Source: Castor canadensis
Taxonomy: Eukaryota; Chordata; Mammalia; Rodentia; Castoridae
Direction: 5' to 3'
NCBI RefSeq assembly: GCF_047511655.1
Contig: NC_133386.1
Coordinates: 79,549,501 to 79,613,500 of the forward strand
Length of the DNA: 64,000 nucleotides
Below the pieces are notes generated by a model that saw nothing but the letters and a program-made list of their open reading frames with translations, was not told the origin of the DNA and made no database searches. Positions 28,798 to 41,075 of this stretch are shown here, in pieces (the stretch's first letter is position 1; every line of letters starts with the position of its first letter). Both the position numbers and the translations under genes were made by a program.

Positions 28798-29815
28798 GAA
28801 TCATTTTTAAATGTCCTGTGGGGAAGCCATTTCAGACAAGATAGGGAAAAAAAAAAAAAAGAAAAAGAAAACAAATAAGGAGTGATCCAGCCCTGATTAG
28901 GGATATGTTTTGTGCAATGATGATATGCTCCTGATTTTAAGCTTAACAAAGCTTATGGATCTTTGATTGGTATGGGAGCATGACCTCAAACTGATCACCC
29001 TCCTTAACTGTCCCCTTATACTCTTGTCCAATTGGATTCTATCTTGAAACAAAAGAGACCTGTCATTAAAAGCAACCAGGTTCTCCTAAGATAACAAGGG
29101 AAAAAAATACTTGATGACAATATGGGTTTGCAGCAACTGCTCCCATAGCTTTGCCATAGGGGAGAAAAATGCTAGAGAAACTTTTAAAGATGGAATTCAC
29201 AAAAGGGAAAACACAGAGAGAAAAAAGGTTGCTTACCCCACCTTTTTTATCAGTTCAGGAGTTTGAACAGTAACAGCCCCAGCACTGGGATTACTATCTG
29301 AGGCTTATAGCAAGTGCTTTCTGTGCAATGATCCTGTTGTGCTAACAGAAACGGCTTGCTCCGAATGAACAGTAGTAAGTTGGTACAGTTCTCATAACAA
29401 ACAGCAGACTTTAGGATGACACAATTCATTAATTCCAGCTGTGTGCATAGCTCGCATTTTTAAAATGTGAAAATGCAAGCAAAAACAGCTGTAGCAAAGA
29501 AACTATGCTCAAGGACCAAAGATTTCACAGATAAAAATTCCCAAGTACAAGAGATATAGTAGAATATATACAGAGTTACTATATTTGTTACATACCAATA
29601 TACATCAAAGTGCCTGTTGCTTTCTGAAAAATTTGAAGTGGAAGATTATTTTATGGTTTAATGATTATTTTATTTTATCAGGGACTCAAGAAGAAAAAAA
29701 ACAACACATAAGCTTGTGAATGGTAGAGGAAATGCCCTATTTTTTCTTAGCAGATACCTGTATAGAGTTGACATTGTTGGTGTGATGTTGTTATAATTAC
29801 GTGTGTGTATGTTAT

Positions 29816-29880
29816 GTGTGTGTAGAAATGTACGTTATATGTATTATATGTACGTATTATATGTACATTTCTACACACAC
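29816..29880 (+). other. Perfect 18-bp inverted repeat (hairpin) in the TENT5A 3' UTR
   Basis: The left arm 29816-29833 and right arm 29863-29880 (GTACATTTCTACACACAC) are exact reverse complements, with a 29-nt AT-rich loop that is itself partly palindromic. In RNA this would form a stable stem-loop about 1 kb after the stop codon. Confidence 0.85.
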
Positions 29881-32152
29881 TACCTATGATCTAAAATAGT
29901 GTATCAAATAGGACATGTTTAAAAACTGTGTGCTTTTATGTTTTCAATAGGAATATATGAGACGTGGGCATATTGCAATGATGGATTAAAACCCACATCT
30001 GAAAAAAGCAAATGAAGGAGGGAAACAAGTAATATATTTGATAGAAAGAGCAGAGATTATACATTTTTAGTGAATTTTTTTTCCTTTTTCTGTGAGCCAG
30101 AGAATTCCACAAACGGGAGAATATGTGTTTGGTAGAACACTTTTATTTTATATTGAACTGCTATGTTGACAGTTTGAGCCCATTAAAAAAATAATTGCAT
30201 GCTGCCATGGTGTATGATCTCATGGATGGTTGATCGATGATAGGCTACTTAAATCCCTAACTGCTAAAAAGAATTTCTGGTGATCTGAACACTACTTATT
30301 AATATTCAAATGAATTTATAAATGAATGCATTCTGCATTTCTGGACCACTAGAATTTAGTAAAATGTGAAATGACCCTTTTTAAAGAGTATTTGCACAAT
30401 TGCATAAAGTTTATATATGAGATATATATTATATATAACGTTTTATAAATTTATGCCAATATGAAACATCTTTGATCTGGTTGCCACACTGCATTTAAGT
30501 ATTTAGTACTGTACTTTAAATTAAATCACTTTGCATTAAATCAAATCCAACTTTATTTCCTCTTTTTCAAGAGACTATTTATACCCTTGTGAAATGAACT
30601 AACATTTACTATTTCAGTTCGATGACAGCTAATCCTAAAACCACCCCTTCTATCAGCCCTCTAGTCTCTGGGCTCTGAAAATAGGTTTCTTAAAAACAAA
30701 ACTAACACACATAAAAAACCTTGCCTTTGTGTTGTGAAACAACTACATAATCCCCATCAACCATAGTGGATAACTGCTAACTAGTCCTCTGAAGACCCAC
30801 CCAGAAGAGTTTTGTCATCAAATAGAGGGACAGAGAAGAAAATAGCATCCTCCAATTGGCAGTGTAATTTGTTTGTTTGTTATCTGGGCATCTCTCAGAT
30901 GTTCAATGCTGGATAAGTCCAGGTTGATCTGTCTGGACTACTTTTTGTGCATCTTTCTTTGAAGCCTTAACAGGAACCAGATGGGTGTGCTGTAGCAGCT
31001 TCCCTGTGAATTCCCTCAAAGCTGTCACAGCCCCTGCACTGCCACTCACTGTTTTCTAGGGAACTAGGGAACTCTTCCCACTCCCATGTTGGCTCAGTCT
31101 CCTTCACTCCAGCTCTGGGTTTGAAAACTTAATTGCAAAGTCCCAGGAAGCATTATTCAACTTGCAGATTAATCCTGGCACTCAACTGTCAGAAACCAGA
31201 GCTCCACCTGCTTGGCTGTTTGGAATTTTTCTAAAAGAAAACTAAGGAATGCTTGGGAACAGAGGAGCGGCTGGTAATTTGCTTTCTTCTTATCCCAACT
31301 CTTGACAAACGAGTTGTCTACTATTTTGAAGAGTTGGGAAATCTCTGGCTCTGCCATAGCAGCAACCTGCTGTTAATTCATGACACAGGTTTTTGTTTGA
31401 AGGAGCCTTATCTGAAAATATACTTTTCATTTATTTTCTCAAATATTTACATCCTCTTCTTGCTTATTTCAGGATTGGTAGCTTAGTTGAAAGTGCCAGC
31501 ACCTGGCATTCAGATAGAACAGGCTGTACTCAACACAACTTTCAGCATTTACTTTAAGACTTATATAATTTATTTCTATTTTATGTGTACTATAGTCTTG
31601 TGCATATGTAGTTGAACACATGGTGTCTCTCTCTGTGGATGTGTGGCCTAAAAATTTGAATGTCTGGTAAGAGAGAGCCATTTGTATAGGTCAGAGAAGA
31701 GAACAGCTCTCAACTCCTGATTAGTGCCTGTGATTTGTTTGCTTTTGTGCTTATCTGCCCTAGTGTGCTGTTACTTTGAAACAGGAAGAAGTTTTGTCTT
31801 CTCGAGGCTCTTCTCACCTGTCCAGTCTGGCATGTCAGGGAACCTTTAGCCTGTGGCAATGCCTTTTTAAAAAGTTTACTTCACCTAAAGTAAATCCAAC
31901 TACTTAAAGAACTCCTACACCAAAATGGACTTTTCCCTTGCAGAAGTGGGATCAAGTACCTGCTCAGTTTGGTATTGGGTGGACTATTTTTACAGGGGTC
32001 CAAAAACGTACAAGGATGGCAAATTATCTGTAATCCAAGCCAAGAAGGAAATGAAATGAAAAGTGAGCGTACTGTTTTTACCACCCCTTTCTGTTTGCTT
32101 ATTGTTGGTTGCTTTACTGTGCATAAAGTTGTTTCCAGTGCAATGCTTGTTA

Positions 32153-32158
32153 AATAAA
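32153..32158 (+). terminator. TENT5A: Proximal poly(A) signal AATAAA of TENT5A
   Basis: A canonical AATAAA about 570 bp before the distal signal, with T- and GT-containing sequence following. It is a plausible alternative polyadenylation site. Use cannot be judged from sequence alone. Confidence 0.5.
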
Positions 32159-32724
32159 TATTGTGAACTATTTTGTAAATGAAGTGTATTATGTTGAAAG
32201 CTGTCAGCAGCTGTCAAAAATAAGCTTTTTTGTTGTTGAAGACAAAGTGTGTTAGATGAAACCAAAAAGCCAAAAAAAGTGATTTCATATATAGCACCTG
32301 TTTGAATATAATCTTTCTTTAAATTTTCTTTTAGCATAGCCTTTTCAGTGCTAAGAAAGAATCTCTATGTAATAGTTTGTTGTAATAATAGCTTGCTAAC
32401 AAAATAAGTGGTAAAAGTACAAAGTGGGAAGATGTGGAGGTAATGTGGTGAAACTTCTGCAGACCTTTGCAGATGGAGGAGGCTCTGCCCGCTGGCTGTT
32501 CTCCCTCCCACCTCTCCACAACCATTGCCTACTCTGAGGCATCCTACTACAGCAAGCTGCACCTGGGGTCACTCTTTTGGAATATTTTTGACTGTAGTGT
32601 GTCATAGGCAGAAAAGGAATTGATGGAAAATGGACTCTTAAAAACTGACATGTTTAAATCAGTGCTAGCAGGAACAGATTGTGAATTTTGTTTACAGCAT
32701 CCAATATTTGGATTTTTTTTTGTA

Positions 32725-32730
32725 AATAAA
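32725..32730 (+). terminator. TENT5A: Distal poly(A) signal AATAAA of TENT5A
   Basis: A canonical AATAAA, followed after about 20 nt by T-rich and then GT-rich sequence (tgatttgtgtctgctgtgt) typical of a downstream element. It is the best candidate for the main 3' end. The hexamer overlaps a Pumilio-type motif, TGTAAATA, at 32721-32728. Confidence 0.75.
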
Positions 32731-32750
32731 AAGAAGATATTTTTTTCTAC

Positions 32751-33256
32751 TGATTTGTGTCTGCTGTGTTTGGTATTTGCGCTGGCTAAGGGTGAGGTCC
32801 TCTGAGTCCCAAGCCATGTCCCTTACAAAGCACAGGCAATACACAGAGCAGACCAGCCTTCAGCAACAATCAGACTAGAGCACAAGAAATGAAAACGCCC
32901 TGCTTTCAGTCAGCCCATCTCTGACTGACTCAATTATCCCCCAAAGAATCTAGTACCAAATACTTTTGTCTGGGTATGAACTCAGCAGTGCTAAGTCACC
33001 TAGAAGACAGAGTTATTTTTCAGAATCAGTAGAGACCCATGGCTCTGTACTTCGGGGCTTTGGTAGCTCTGAGTAGGCCTTGGTTTTTATGGGTGACACT
33101 AGGGTGATGATTCCACCATCGGTGTTATATACATTACTTGTTTGAGAAACTGTCTTGTTATTCAATAGGGTGTTTTGTTTATGTGAGGGATAAGTATTGG
33201 TAGTCAGGAATTGGAAGAGGAAGTAGAAAGAACAGCTGAAGGATCTAAGAATTGAG
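32751..33256. other. Intergenic immediately 3' of TENT5A
   Basis: No gene recognised. Confidence 0.6.
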
Positions 33257-33258
33257 TG

Positions 33259-33293
<35 letters not shown>
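33257..33293. repeat. (TG)n microsatellite
   Basis: About 18 TG units, nearly perfect. The 101-codon minus-strand ORF with His/Thr runs is a by-product. Confidence 0.95.
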
Positions 33294-33295
<2 letters not shown>

Positions 33296-34244
33296 GACAG
33301 CATCCTTTTGGCTAGCATTAATGTAATCTCACCTTTTCAAATTGCAGAGGGTATACATTATCTATTAATGAAAGCTTTTTCTTGATGTAATTTTGGAGTC
33401 TTTCTCAACACGAGTAGCATAAGAATTTGCTAAGCCTAGGCTATTATAGAACATACTTGTGGGTTTTAGTGTCATGAAAAGCCTTGATGTTGGATAGAAT
33501 GCATGCTTGACATTGCTCTAAGAGCGAGCCACTCCTGGTATTAAAAGCCAGCTTTCTTCACACATACATCATAAAAATAATGAAGTAGTTATTTGTTTTG
33601 ATAATGGTATTTGTGTGTCATTCTCTCTCTTTGTTGCAACTTTTTCATTCCTCTACAACTGATCCCTCATGTCTTTGATCATCACGTACTTCTTTTTAGA
33701 CAAGGATTGAATAAGGATAGTGCACATTAAACTCCTCCTAACTTAGATACACCCTGCCATTTCTGGTTGAATTAACCAGGCCATACTCAACAAAGCCCAG
33801 AGAGAAGTAATCCACCCCTCCTTTCCTTAGGAACCTCATTCCCTAAACAGTCAATTCCTTTAATTAAAAAAAAAGAAAACACAAACATTTATTCTCAAAA
33901 AGCAGAAACAAAGGAAATTAAAATCTTACTCTTAAATATGAAGTATTTTAGGAATTATTTAAAACTATGAAATACTTCTGAAATGAAACTGTAATTTCTT
34001 CCTCAAAAGCAAGTTTGAAGTCACTGATACGAATATCCTTCAGTCATCTGGCAAATATATTCAGGAAGAAGATGGTGAGGAGAAGTGGGTTAAGGTCATG
34101 ATGGGTTTTACCTTGCAGAGCCTTAAACTTGGCTTCTAATGCTATACTCTGATAAAGGAAACCAGGAATTCTTGGAGAAGTGGCTGACCCTAAATCTAGG
34201 GCTGGACAAGGAAATATGCAAGAGGGAGCTGGAGCATGTGGTAG

Positions 34245-34245
<1 letters not shown>
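33294..34245. other. Intergenic, no gene recognised
   Basis: AT-rich. A short A-run at about 33867-33875. Confidence 0.6.

Positions 34246-34285
<40 letters not shown>
34246..34285. repeat. (AC)n microsatellite
   Basis: About 20 perfect AC units. ORFs reading through it on both strands (Cys/Val and Thr/His runs) are not genes. Confidence 0.95.
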
Positions 34286-34287
<2 letters not shown>

Positions 34288-34289
34288 GT

Positions 34290-35090
34290 GCTCAAAAATA
34301 AAAAGACCAAAATGATGGAGTACACGGACCTCAAAAGGACACAAGTGCCAATGAAAAGACTCCCAATGGACAAAGCTGAAACAACTTGAGCAACAAAATA
34401 AATAACTTGCCATGGATTATAACCCAAAGCATAAAATATCCATGCATCCACTCATATTAATAGTTAAATGAATAAATGAGATAAACAGACAAACACCTTG
34501 TGTAGAATTCCAGATAATCTACATAGATGCTGCCTCCTCAAGGAGGTGGAGATTAACTCCCCACCTCTTAAATTTGGGCTATGCATAGTGTTTTCCAAAG
34601 AGCACAATTTTCAAAGGAGAAAATAAAGAGTAGTGTAACAGTAGAGAAAACTGACAAGCCGTACTTCAGCCAGTTGATCGAGATCAACACCAACAGGGTA
34701 CATGTAACACAAACTTAAACTCAGAGGAATTCTGTGATATACCAGACAAGTATTTCTTAAAATGTCAAGACAAGGAAAGTTTGAAAACTGCCACAGCCAA
34801 GAGAAGCCAAGGATATATGATATCTAAATGTAATGTGACATCCTGGATGAGAGCCTGGAACAGAAAAGGACACTAGGTAAAACTAAGGGAATCTGAATGA
34901 AGTATTTTTGAAATAATAATGTTTCAATGTTGGTTCATTAATTGTGATAAACGTACTCTCCTAATGTAGGATATGAACAATAGGGGAAACTGGGTACTGG
35001 TAATATGGGTATTTTCTGAATGGTCTTCACAGTTTTTCTGTAAATCTAAAACTTTTCTCAAATAAAGATTTATTAAAAGAAAAGACCAAG
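34290..35090 (+). mobile_element. Old L1 (L1M-type) 3' end
   Basis: Ends with ataggggaaactgggtactg, then tttttctgtaaatctaaaac and CAAATAAAGA plus an A-rich tail, the pattern of mammal-wide L1M 3' UTRs. It contains no open coding region. Confidence 0.75.
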
Positions 35091-35334
35091 TAACCCTTCT
35101 TGGCTATTTCCAGGAAATGGCTCCATTTGTAAAAATAATAGTGAATTTCATTTTTTGATGTCCTTGTATTTAAAGTATCAAGAGATCAAATGGATTGAAA
35201 GTAAAATGATGTGTTTTATTCAAAAGTTTTAGAGAAGATTTACCTACATGTTTTAGGACAAAAGAATGGTATTAAGGATGATTGAGTTCTGTAGGCAATA
35301 CTTCTCTATAGAATAATAGGAGGAATTAATACTC
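35091..35334. other. Intergenic, no gene recognised
   Basis: AT-rich. Confidence 0.6.
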
Positions 35335-35460
35335 AAGCTGTTTAAGGGACTGGACATAGCTGAGGTGGTAGAGGAAAGCACTTGCCTAGCAGTATAAGGG
35401 CCTATATTCAATTCCCAGTACCACAAAAGAAAAAAAAAAAAAGAAAGAAAAAAGTTGTTT
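35335..35460 (+). mobile_element. ID-like SINE with A-tail and short TSD
   Basis: ggtggtagaggaaagcactt, gcctagcagtataagggcct, ttcaattcccagtacca, then an A-rich tail. Flanks AAGCTGTTT (35335-35343) and AAGTTGTTT (35452-35460) form a 9-bp imperfect TSD. Confidence 0.85.
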
Positions 35461-36239
35461 CGGAATTCTTTGCAAGGGAACAATTGTTTTTAGAACTGAA
35501 TCTAATATTTAATGGAGTGTTGTACTGAATTATTATTTAATGTGGATAACCACCTCTGTAATTTTATCTGCTTACCCATGTTTATCTTTTTTGCATAGCG
35601 GTGTTCCTTGAAGTGGAGGGCTACCCGTGTTTAAATTTACTTTCCCAACTCAATTCACTGGCATTTGAAATAGTTAAAAATGAAGTTTAAAAGCTAGAAA
35701 CCCTCAGTAATTTTTAAAAGCAATAATTCCAACTAGCCAGTTTCTGATGCTAGGAGGAGGCCCATGCTTTCTTGCTTGGGGACATGGAGCACCCTAAGCT
35801 CCAAGAATTTATGAGTGCGGGGCTAAGTTATTTCTAGTCTCAATAATGGAAAGTTCCCTTCAGGATCCCCTTCAGAAACTATTGATTTTCCAGTACAGTG
35901 TGTACTTATCAGTGATGCCAAGATTTTGTGGCATCATCTGGCCATGTCATTAGAGACAGCTGAAACCCTATTCTTTTAGTTTTTCTTCTTTTAGCAAAAT
36001 TCAACATAATGGACTTCGCTGGGCCCTCCAAATATTTCTGTTCTCTGCATTACTGCAGAATTGTGTATGTCTGGGGTTTCTTTATATCTGTTTGAAGGTC
36101 AAGGAGATCATGGCTTGTATGTTCTTCATTTTAACAAGGGGTAGTTAAAAACTACCAAAATAGTTTAATTCCATTCTTGGAGTCTAATCAGCAGAGAACA
36201 GAAGCAAACAAATTCAATTAAGTTCAAGACATAAAGGTT
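35461..36239. other. Intergenic, no gene recognised
   Basis: Unique-looking. Confidence 0.6.
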
Positions 36240-36307
36240 GAATTAGGGTTGCCATATTTAGTAAATAAAAATGCAGGATGCCTTGTATTTAATCTAAATT
36301 TATTTCA
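36240..36307. mobile_element. Left half of a palindromic DNA-transposon relic (MITE-like), split by an L1
   Basis: agggttgccatatttagtaa, then aaaatgcaggatgcc and TTTCAGATT. Its reverse complement resembles 38400-38490 on the other side of the L1. Confidence 0.55.
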
Positions 36308-38385
36308 GATTAATAGTGATTGTTTATTATTATTATTTTATTCACATGTGCATACATTATTTGGGTCATTTCTCCCCCCTGCCCCCTCCCCCATCCTCTC
36401 CCTCCTTCCCCCTCAGTTCCAGGCAGGACCTGTTCTGCCTTTATCACTAGTTTTGTTGAAGAAAAGAGACAAGCCTAATAAGGAAGACAAAGCGTTTTTG
36501 CTAGTTGAGTTGAGGATAGCTATAAAGAAATATTCCTAGCATTGCTTTCATGTACACGTGTTATGACCCATGTTGATTCATCTCTAACTGATCTTTATCC
36601 TGGTTACTGATCCCCTTCTCATGATAACCTCTGTCGCTTTAAGGTTTCTGTATTAGTTCCTCTAGAGTGGGGACATCAAATGCTTTCATGTTTTGGGTTG
36701 TCTACTTATTTCTATATCACCGAAATGTGCTCTCCCCTTGTCATGTGATCCCAGTCCAACCACATGCTGCATTTACCCTAGATCTAAAGTCTGCGTATGA
36801 GGAAGAACGTATGATTTTTGGTCTTCTGAGCTTGGCTGACCTCACTCAGAATGATGTTCTCTAGTTCCATCCATTTACCTGCAAATGACAAGATTTCATT
36901 CTTCTTCATGGCTGAGTAAAATTCCATTGTGTTCAAGTACCACATTTTCTTGATCCATTCATCAGTAGTGGGGCATCTTGGTTGTTCCCATAACTTGGGT
37001 ACTGTGAATAGCATTGCAATAAACATGAGTGTGCAGGTGCCTCTGGAGTAATCTGTGTTGTATTTCTTTGGGTATGTCCCCAGGAGTGGAATTGCTGGAT
37101 CATATGGCAGGTTTATGTTTAGGTTTTTAAGGAGTCTCCAAATTTTTTTCCAGAGTAGTTTTACCAGCTTGCATTCTCACCAGCAGTGGATTAGGGTTCC
37201 TTTTTCCCCACATCCTCGCCAACGCCTGTTGTTGGTGGTGTTTTTGATGATGGCTATTCTAATGGGTGAGGTAGAATTTTAGTGTGGTTTTGATTTGCAT
37301 TTCCTTTATGGCTAGAGATGGTGAGCATTTTTTCATGTGTGTTTTTGCCATTTGAATTTCTTCTTTTGAAAAGGTTCTATTAAGTTCAGTTGCCCATTTT
37401 TTAATTGGTTCATTAATTTTAGGAGAGTTTAGTTTCTTAAGTTCCCTGTATATTCTGGTTATCAGTCCCTTGTCTGATGTATGGTGGCAAACACTTTCTT
37501 CCACTCTGGGGGTGGTCTCTTCATTTTGGAGACCATTTCTTTTGTTGTGCAGAAGCTTTTTAATTTTATGAAGTCCCATTTGTCCATCCTTTCTCTTAGT
37601 TGCTAAGCTGCTGGGATTCTATTGAGGAAGTCCTTGCCTATACCTATTTGTTCCAGAGTGTTTCCTGCTCCTTCCTGTAGCAACTTCAGAGTTTCAGTTC
37701 TGATATTTAGGTCTTTGATCCATTTGGGGTTGATACTAGTACAGGGTGATAGACATGGGTCTAGGTTCAGTTTCTTGCAGATGGATAACCACTTTTCCCA
37801 GCAACATTTGTTGAAGAGGCTGTCTTTTCTTCATCGTATGTTTTTGGCACCTTTGTCAAAAATGAGGTGGGTATAGTTGTGTGGATTCATATCTGGGTCC
37901 TCTATTCTGTTCCACTGGTCTTCAGGTCTGTTTTTGTGCCAGTACCATGCTGTTTTTATTGCTATTGCTTTGTAATATAGTTTGAAGTGGGTATTGTGAT
38001 ACCTCCAGCATTGCTTTTTTTGCTGAGTATTGCCTTGGCTCTTCACAGTCTCTTGTGTTTCCGAATGAACTTTAGAGTAGATTTTTCAATCTCTGTGATG
38101 AAGTCATTGGGATTTTGATGGGAATTGCATTAAACATGTAGATTGCTTTTGGTAGTATAACCATTTTTACTATGTTGATTCTACCGATCCATGAGCATGG
38201 GAGATCATTCCATCTTCTGTAATCTTCCTCAATCTCTTTCTTCAGGAGTTTGTAGTTCTCCTTATAGAGTTCATTCACATCTTTTGTTAAATTCACTCCT
38301 AGGTATTTGATTTTTTTTGAGGCTATTGTGAATGGAACTGTTTTCTTATATTCCTTTTCAGTTTGTTCATTGATTAAGAGTGATT
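36308..38385 (-). mobile_element. 5'-truncated L1 LINE, antisense, flanked by a 14-bp TSD
   Basis: The minus strand reads, in L1 order, through the end of ORF2 in four pieces: 38296-38072 ([20 protein letters not shown]), 38046-37831 ([20 protein letters not shown]), 37579-37259 ([20 protein letters not shown]) and 37026-36784 (WYLNTMEFYSAMKKNEIL), then a C-rich 3' UTR (about 36370-36420) and a T-rich tail. The pieces lie in different frames with stops, so the reverse transcriptase is dead. The element keeps only the C-terminal part of ORF2. Flanks GATTAATAGTGATT (36308-36321) and GATTAAGAGTGATT (38372-38385) are the target-site duplication, with one mismatch. Confidence 0.93.
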
Positions 38386-38495
38386 TTTTTTAAAAAGTAA
38401 ATTATGCTGTATTTGCTACACACTGAAAATTTATCTGTATTGGAAGCCAAATTTTAGTGGAAATCCTGTATTTCATTAGACAATCTGAAAATTTA
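38386..38495. mobile_element. Right half of the L1-split palindromic relic
   Basis: actgaaaatttatctgtatt, then gtggaaatcctgtatttcat and ttagacaatctg, corresponding to the complement of the left half at 36240-36307. Confidence 0.5.
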
Positions 38496-39704
38496 TTTAG
38501 GCTCACAAAGATTGGGACAAAGTTTCTTACAGTTTGAGCAAAGAACATTTTATAATTTGTTAATACCTAACTTTTATGAACCATCCAATACTACAATGGC
38601 ATAGAGTACCCATAACAGCAAACCCTTTGAAACATGGTTCATTAATTAAATGTGTGAAGAATACGTTGTATGTATTTAGCCTTGCGCTGGGTCCTGAGAC
38701 AGACCTAGAAGTGGAAGGCAAGTTTGTACCCTTTGACAGTAACTTGCATTTCACAAAAAATGAACAAGTTCTAGACCAGTGACTATAATTAATGTATCGT
38801 ATACTTGGAATTTGCTGAAAGAATAGATCTTATGTGTCTTCCCCATATACACATATAAAAAACTAGGTAAGGTGAAGGACATGTTAATTAGTTTGATTAT
38901 GGTAATCGTTTCATATTGGAATCAAAATATCACATGGTATATCTTGAATATATGCAACTTTTATTTGCACCTCAATTATACCTCAATAAATCTGAGTAGA
39001 GGAAAGAAGTGAAAGGCCTGGTCCATTGCCCTGTAAAAGGTTAGGTTCTACTTCCAAGTAGGAATTACTTGTTGAAAATTAATTTTTCAGCTACCCTGGG
39101 GTTAATTACTCATGAGACTTAGCTCTGCATGGGGCACCATAAAGAGCCTTGTGGACTAATGGAGAATCAGGAGGAAGGTAATAGCCCTTGAAATGTGCCT
39201 TCTTGGGAGCTTACAGAGGCAGAGGTCCCCACCTGTAGCCCCTATATTAAAAGGTACTGGCTGGTTATTTGCTTGTTTAGTAGCAAAAGATAAGATTAGC
39301 TGTTATGCAGTTTTTGCTGAGGAAAGCAAAAGTTCTCCCTGAGTCTCTGAACACTTGTATTCTCTTTTCAAAACAGCTGTAGAAATCTTCAGAACTTAAC
39401 TAGAATGCACCTTGAAATTTTATTGCCTTGTAATCGTGTTTGTGGCAGCATATTAAATTCCCTTGAATGTTTCTTATGTAACCATTTTGGGTTAACTATC
39501 ATCTTGAAGTTAGTATAACTTAGTCTTTGCTGCCTTTTCCATAGCTGTTAAAGTTCCCTTTATAGATGTTTCAAATGCCCTGAATACGCCAGGCACTCCA
39601 GACCTTATTCTCCCCACAATTTGTGTAAAGCCAGTTGGCCTGTTAGTCTAGGTATTTAGTTGGATTAGAGTCCTTATTTAAAGAGGATTTGTAGCTTTTG
39701 CTCT
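38496..39704. other. Intergenic, no gene recognised
   Basis: AT-rich unique-looking sequence. The 64-68-codon ORFs at 38560-38782 lie on both strands and are not recognised. Confidence 0.6.
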
Positions 39705-39975
39705 AGTTTTAAATTTTTTTTAGCATATTATTTTTGTACTGGGGATACATTGTGACATTCACAAAAATGTTTACAATATATCGTAGTTAAATTTACCCTT
39801 TTCATCATTCTCCTTTATCTCCCCTAGCCTCCTTAGCATAGTTTCAGCAGGTTTCCTTGTTCCATTTTCATATATGAGTACACAATAGTTCCACCATATT
39901 CACCCTCCTTCACTCTTTCTGTGTATCTTCCACCCTCCCCCTGGTACCCACCCCCCACCAAAGTCACCTGTACTG
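39705..39975 (-). mobile_element. L1 3'-end fragment, antisense
   Basis: A T-rich tail at 39708-39740, then actggggatacattgtgaca, ccttttcatcattctccttt and a C-rich end at 39930-39958. Confidence 0.8.
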
Positions 39976-40584
39976 CATGGCAGGAGAAATCTACAGCCTT
40001 CACCATCAGCCAATTATTTAATTAGTCCTCAATTTCTCTTGCCCTTGGTATGATGCAAGGTGAATACTTACAAAGTGACCCCAAAACTGGCTTCTTTTTC
40101 TAGTAGCTGTAATTGAAAAGTGACACAGGCATATGGACAAACAAATACAACACAAAGTAACAGTGAAATTAAGATATTGGCCAAATCAATAAAAGCATGG
40201 TCAAGGTTGTTCCCATTTTCCAGTACACACTGGCTATACTGCCTCCTTGGAACACTGTTCATCCAGATCTTTGCGTCACCTGCTGTCTCATTTTATTTGT
40301 TCATTACTGATGACATGTTACTTTTCCAGACTTTTTTATTCTGCTACTTTAAATAGAATTGCTTCCAAGTTTTTACCAAATTAATGTCTAGGCCCATTTA
40401 CCCTGATATTTTAAAATATATGCTATTATTACCCTTGTCACTACCTGAAATTGCTGTATAAATAGAATTCTTTGTTTACGGTTTGTTACCCTAGAATGAA
40501 ATTCCACAACAACAATTTATCTGTTATTTCCTACTATATTCTTAGTGTTTGAAACAGTGCCTGTTACATACAAGGTTCTTACAT
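39976..40584. other. Intergenic, no gene recognised
   Basis: Contains an L2-like end at about 40538-40575. Nothing else. Confidence 0.5.
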
Positions 40585-41075
40585 TAGTCAGATTTCCCAC
40601 ATTGTCCTGAAATACCTGAGAAAATTAACTTAAAAGAGATAAGATTTATTTTGATTCATGTTTTCAGAGGGTTCATTCCATGGTTGCTTGGTTCCACTGC
40701 TTCTGGGCCCATGGTGAGAGAGAACATGACAGCATGATACAGGAGACAGAGCAAAGTCACTCACCCTCACAGCAGACAGGAGGCAGAGAAAGAGAGAAAG
40801 AAAGAGTCTGGGAACAAGATATAGCCCTCCCCACCACCACCAAGGGTGCAAACGCAGGGACTTACTCCCTACAACTAGGTCCCCCCCGCCTCGTTTACAT
40901 CATCTCCCACGAGCCTGTGAGATAATGAAACTATTAACTGATCAATCTATTGATGAACTCAGAGCCCTCATGATCCAATCACATCCTCAACCCACCCCCT
41001 GAACATTATTGCGCTGAGGACCAAACTTCAAGACGTGAGTCTTTGGGATGGTCCAGATCCAAACCATAACAGTGC
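40585..41075 (-). mobile_element. MaLR-type LTR, antisense
   Basis: tgtcctgaaatacctgagaa, aagatttattttgattcatg, cccatggtgagagagaacat, tgatccaatcacatcctcaa and the end TCCAAACCATAACAG. Confidence 0.85.

Larger units (their letters stand above)
28798..32750 (+). other. TENT5A: TENT5A 3' UTR (end approximate)
   Basis: About 3.9 kb follows the stop codon and has no further coding potential. It is AT-rich and contains an A14-type run just after the stop (about 28848-28861), an 18-bp perfect inverted repeat at 29816-29880, and AT-rich tracts around 30300-30560. No SINE, LTR or L1 insertion was recognised in it, unlike the flanking DNA, which suggests purifying selection and supports calling it transcribed. 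It ends after the distal AATAAA at 32725-32730, followed by GT-rich sequence. Confidence 0.75.

Noticed and set aside
34123-34451. ORFs with Cys/Val or Thr/His runs
   Set aside because: They are translations of the (AC)n microsatellite.
36784-38296. Functional reverse transcriptase
   Set aside because: ORF2 is 5'-truncated and broken into four pieces in different frames, so it is a dead L1 copy.
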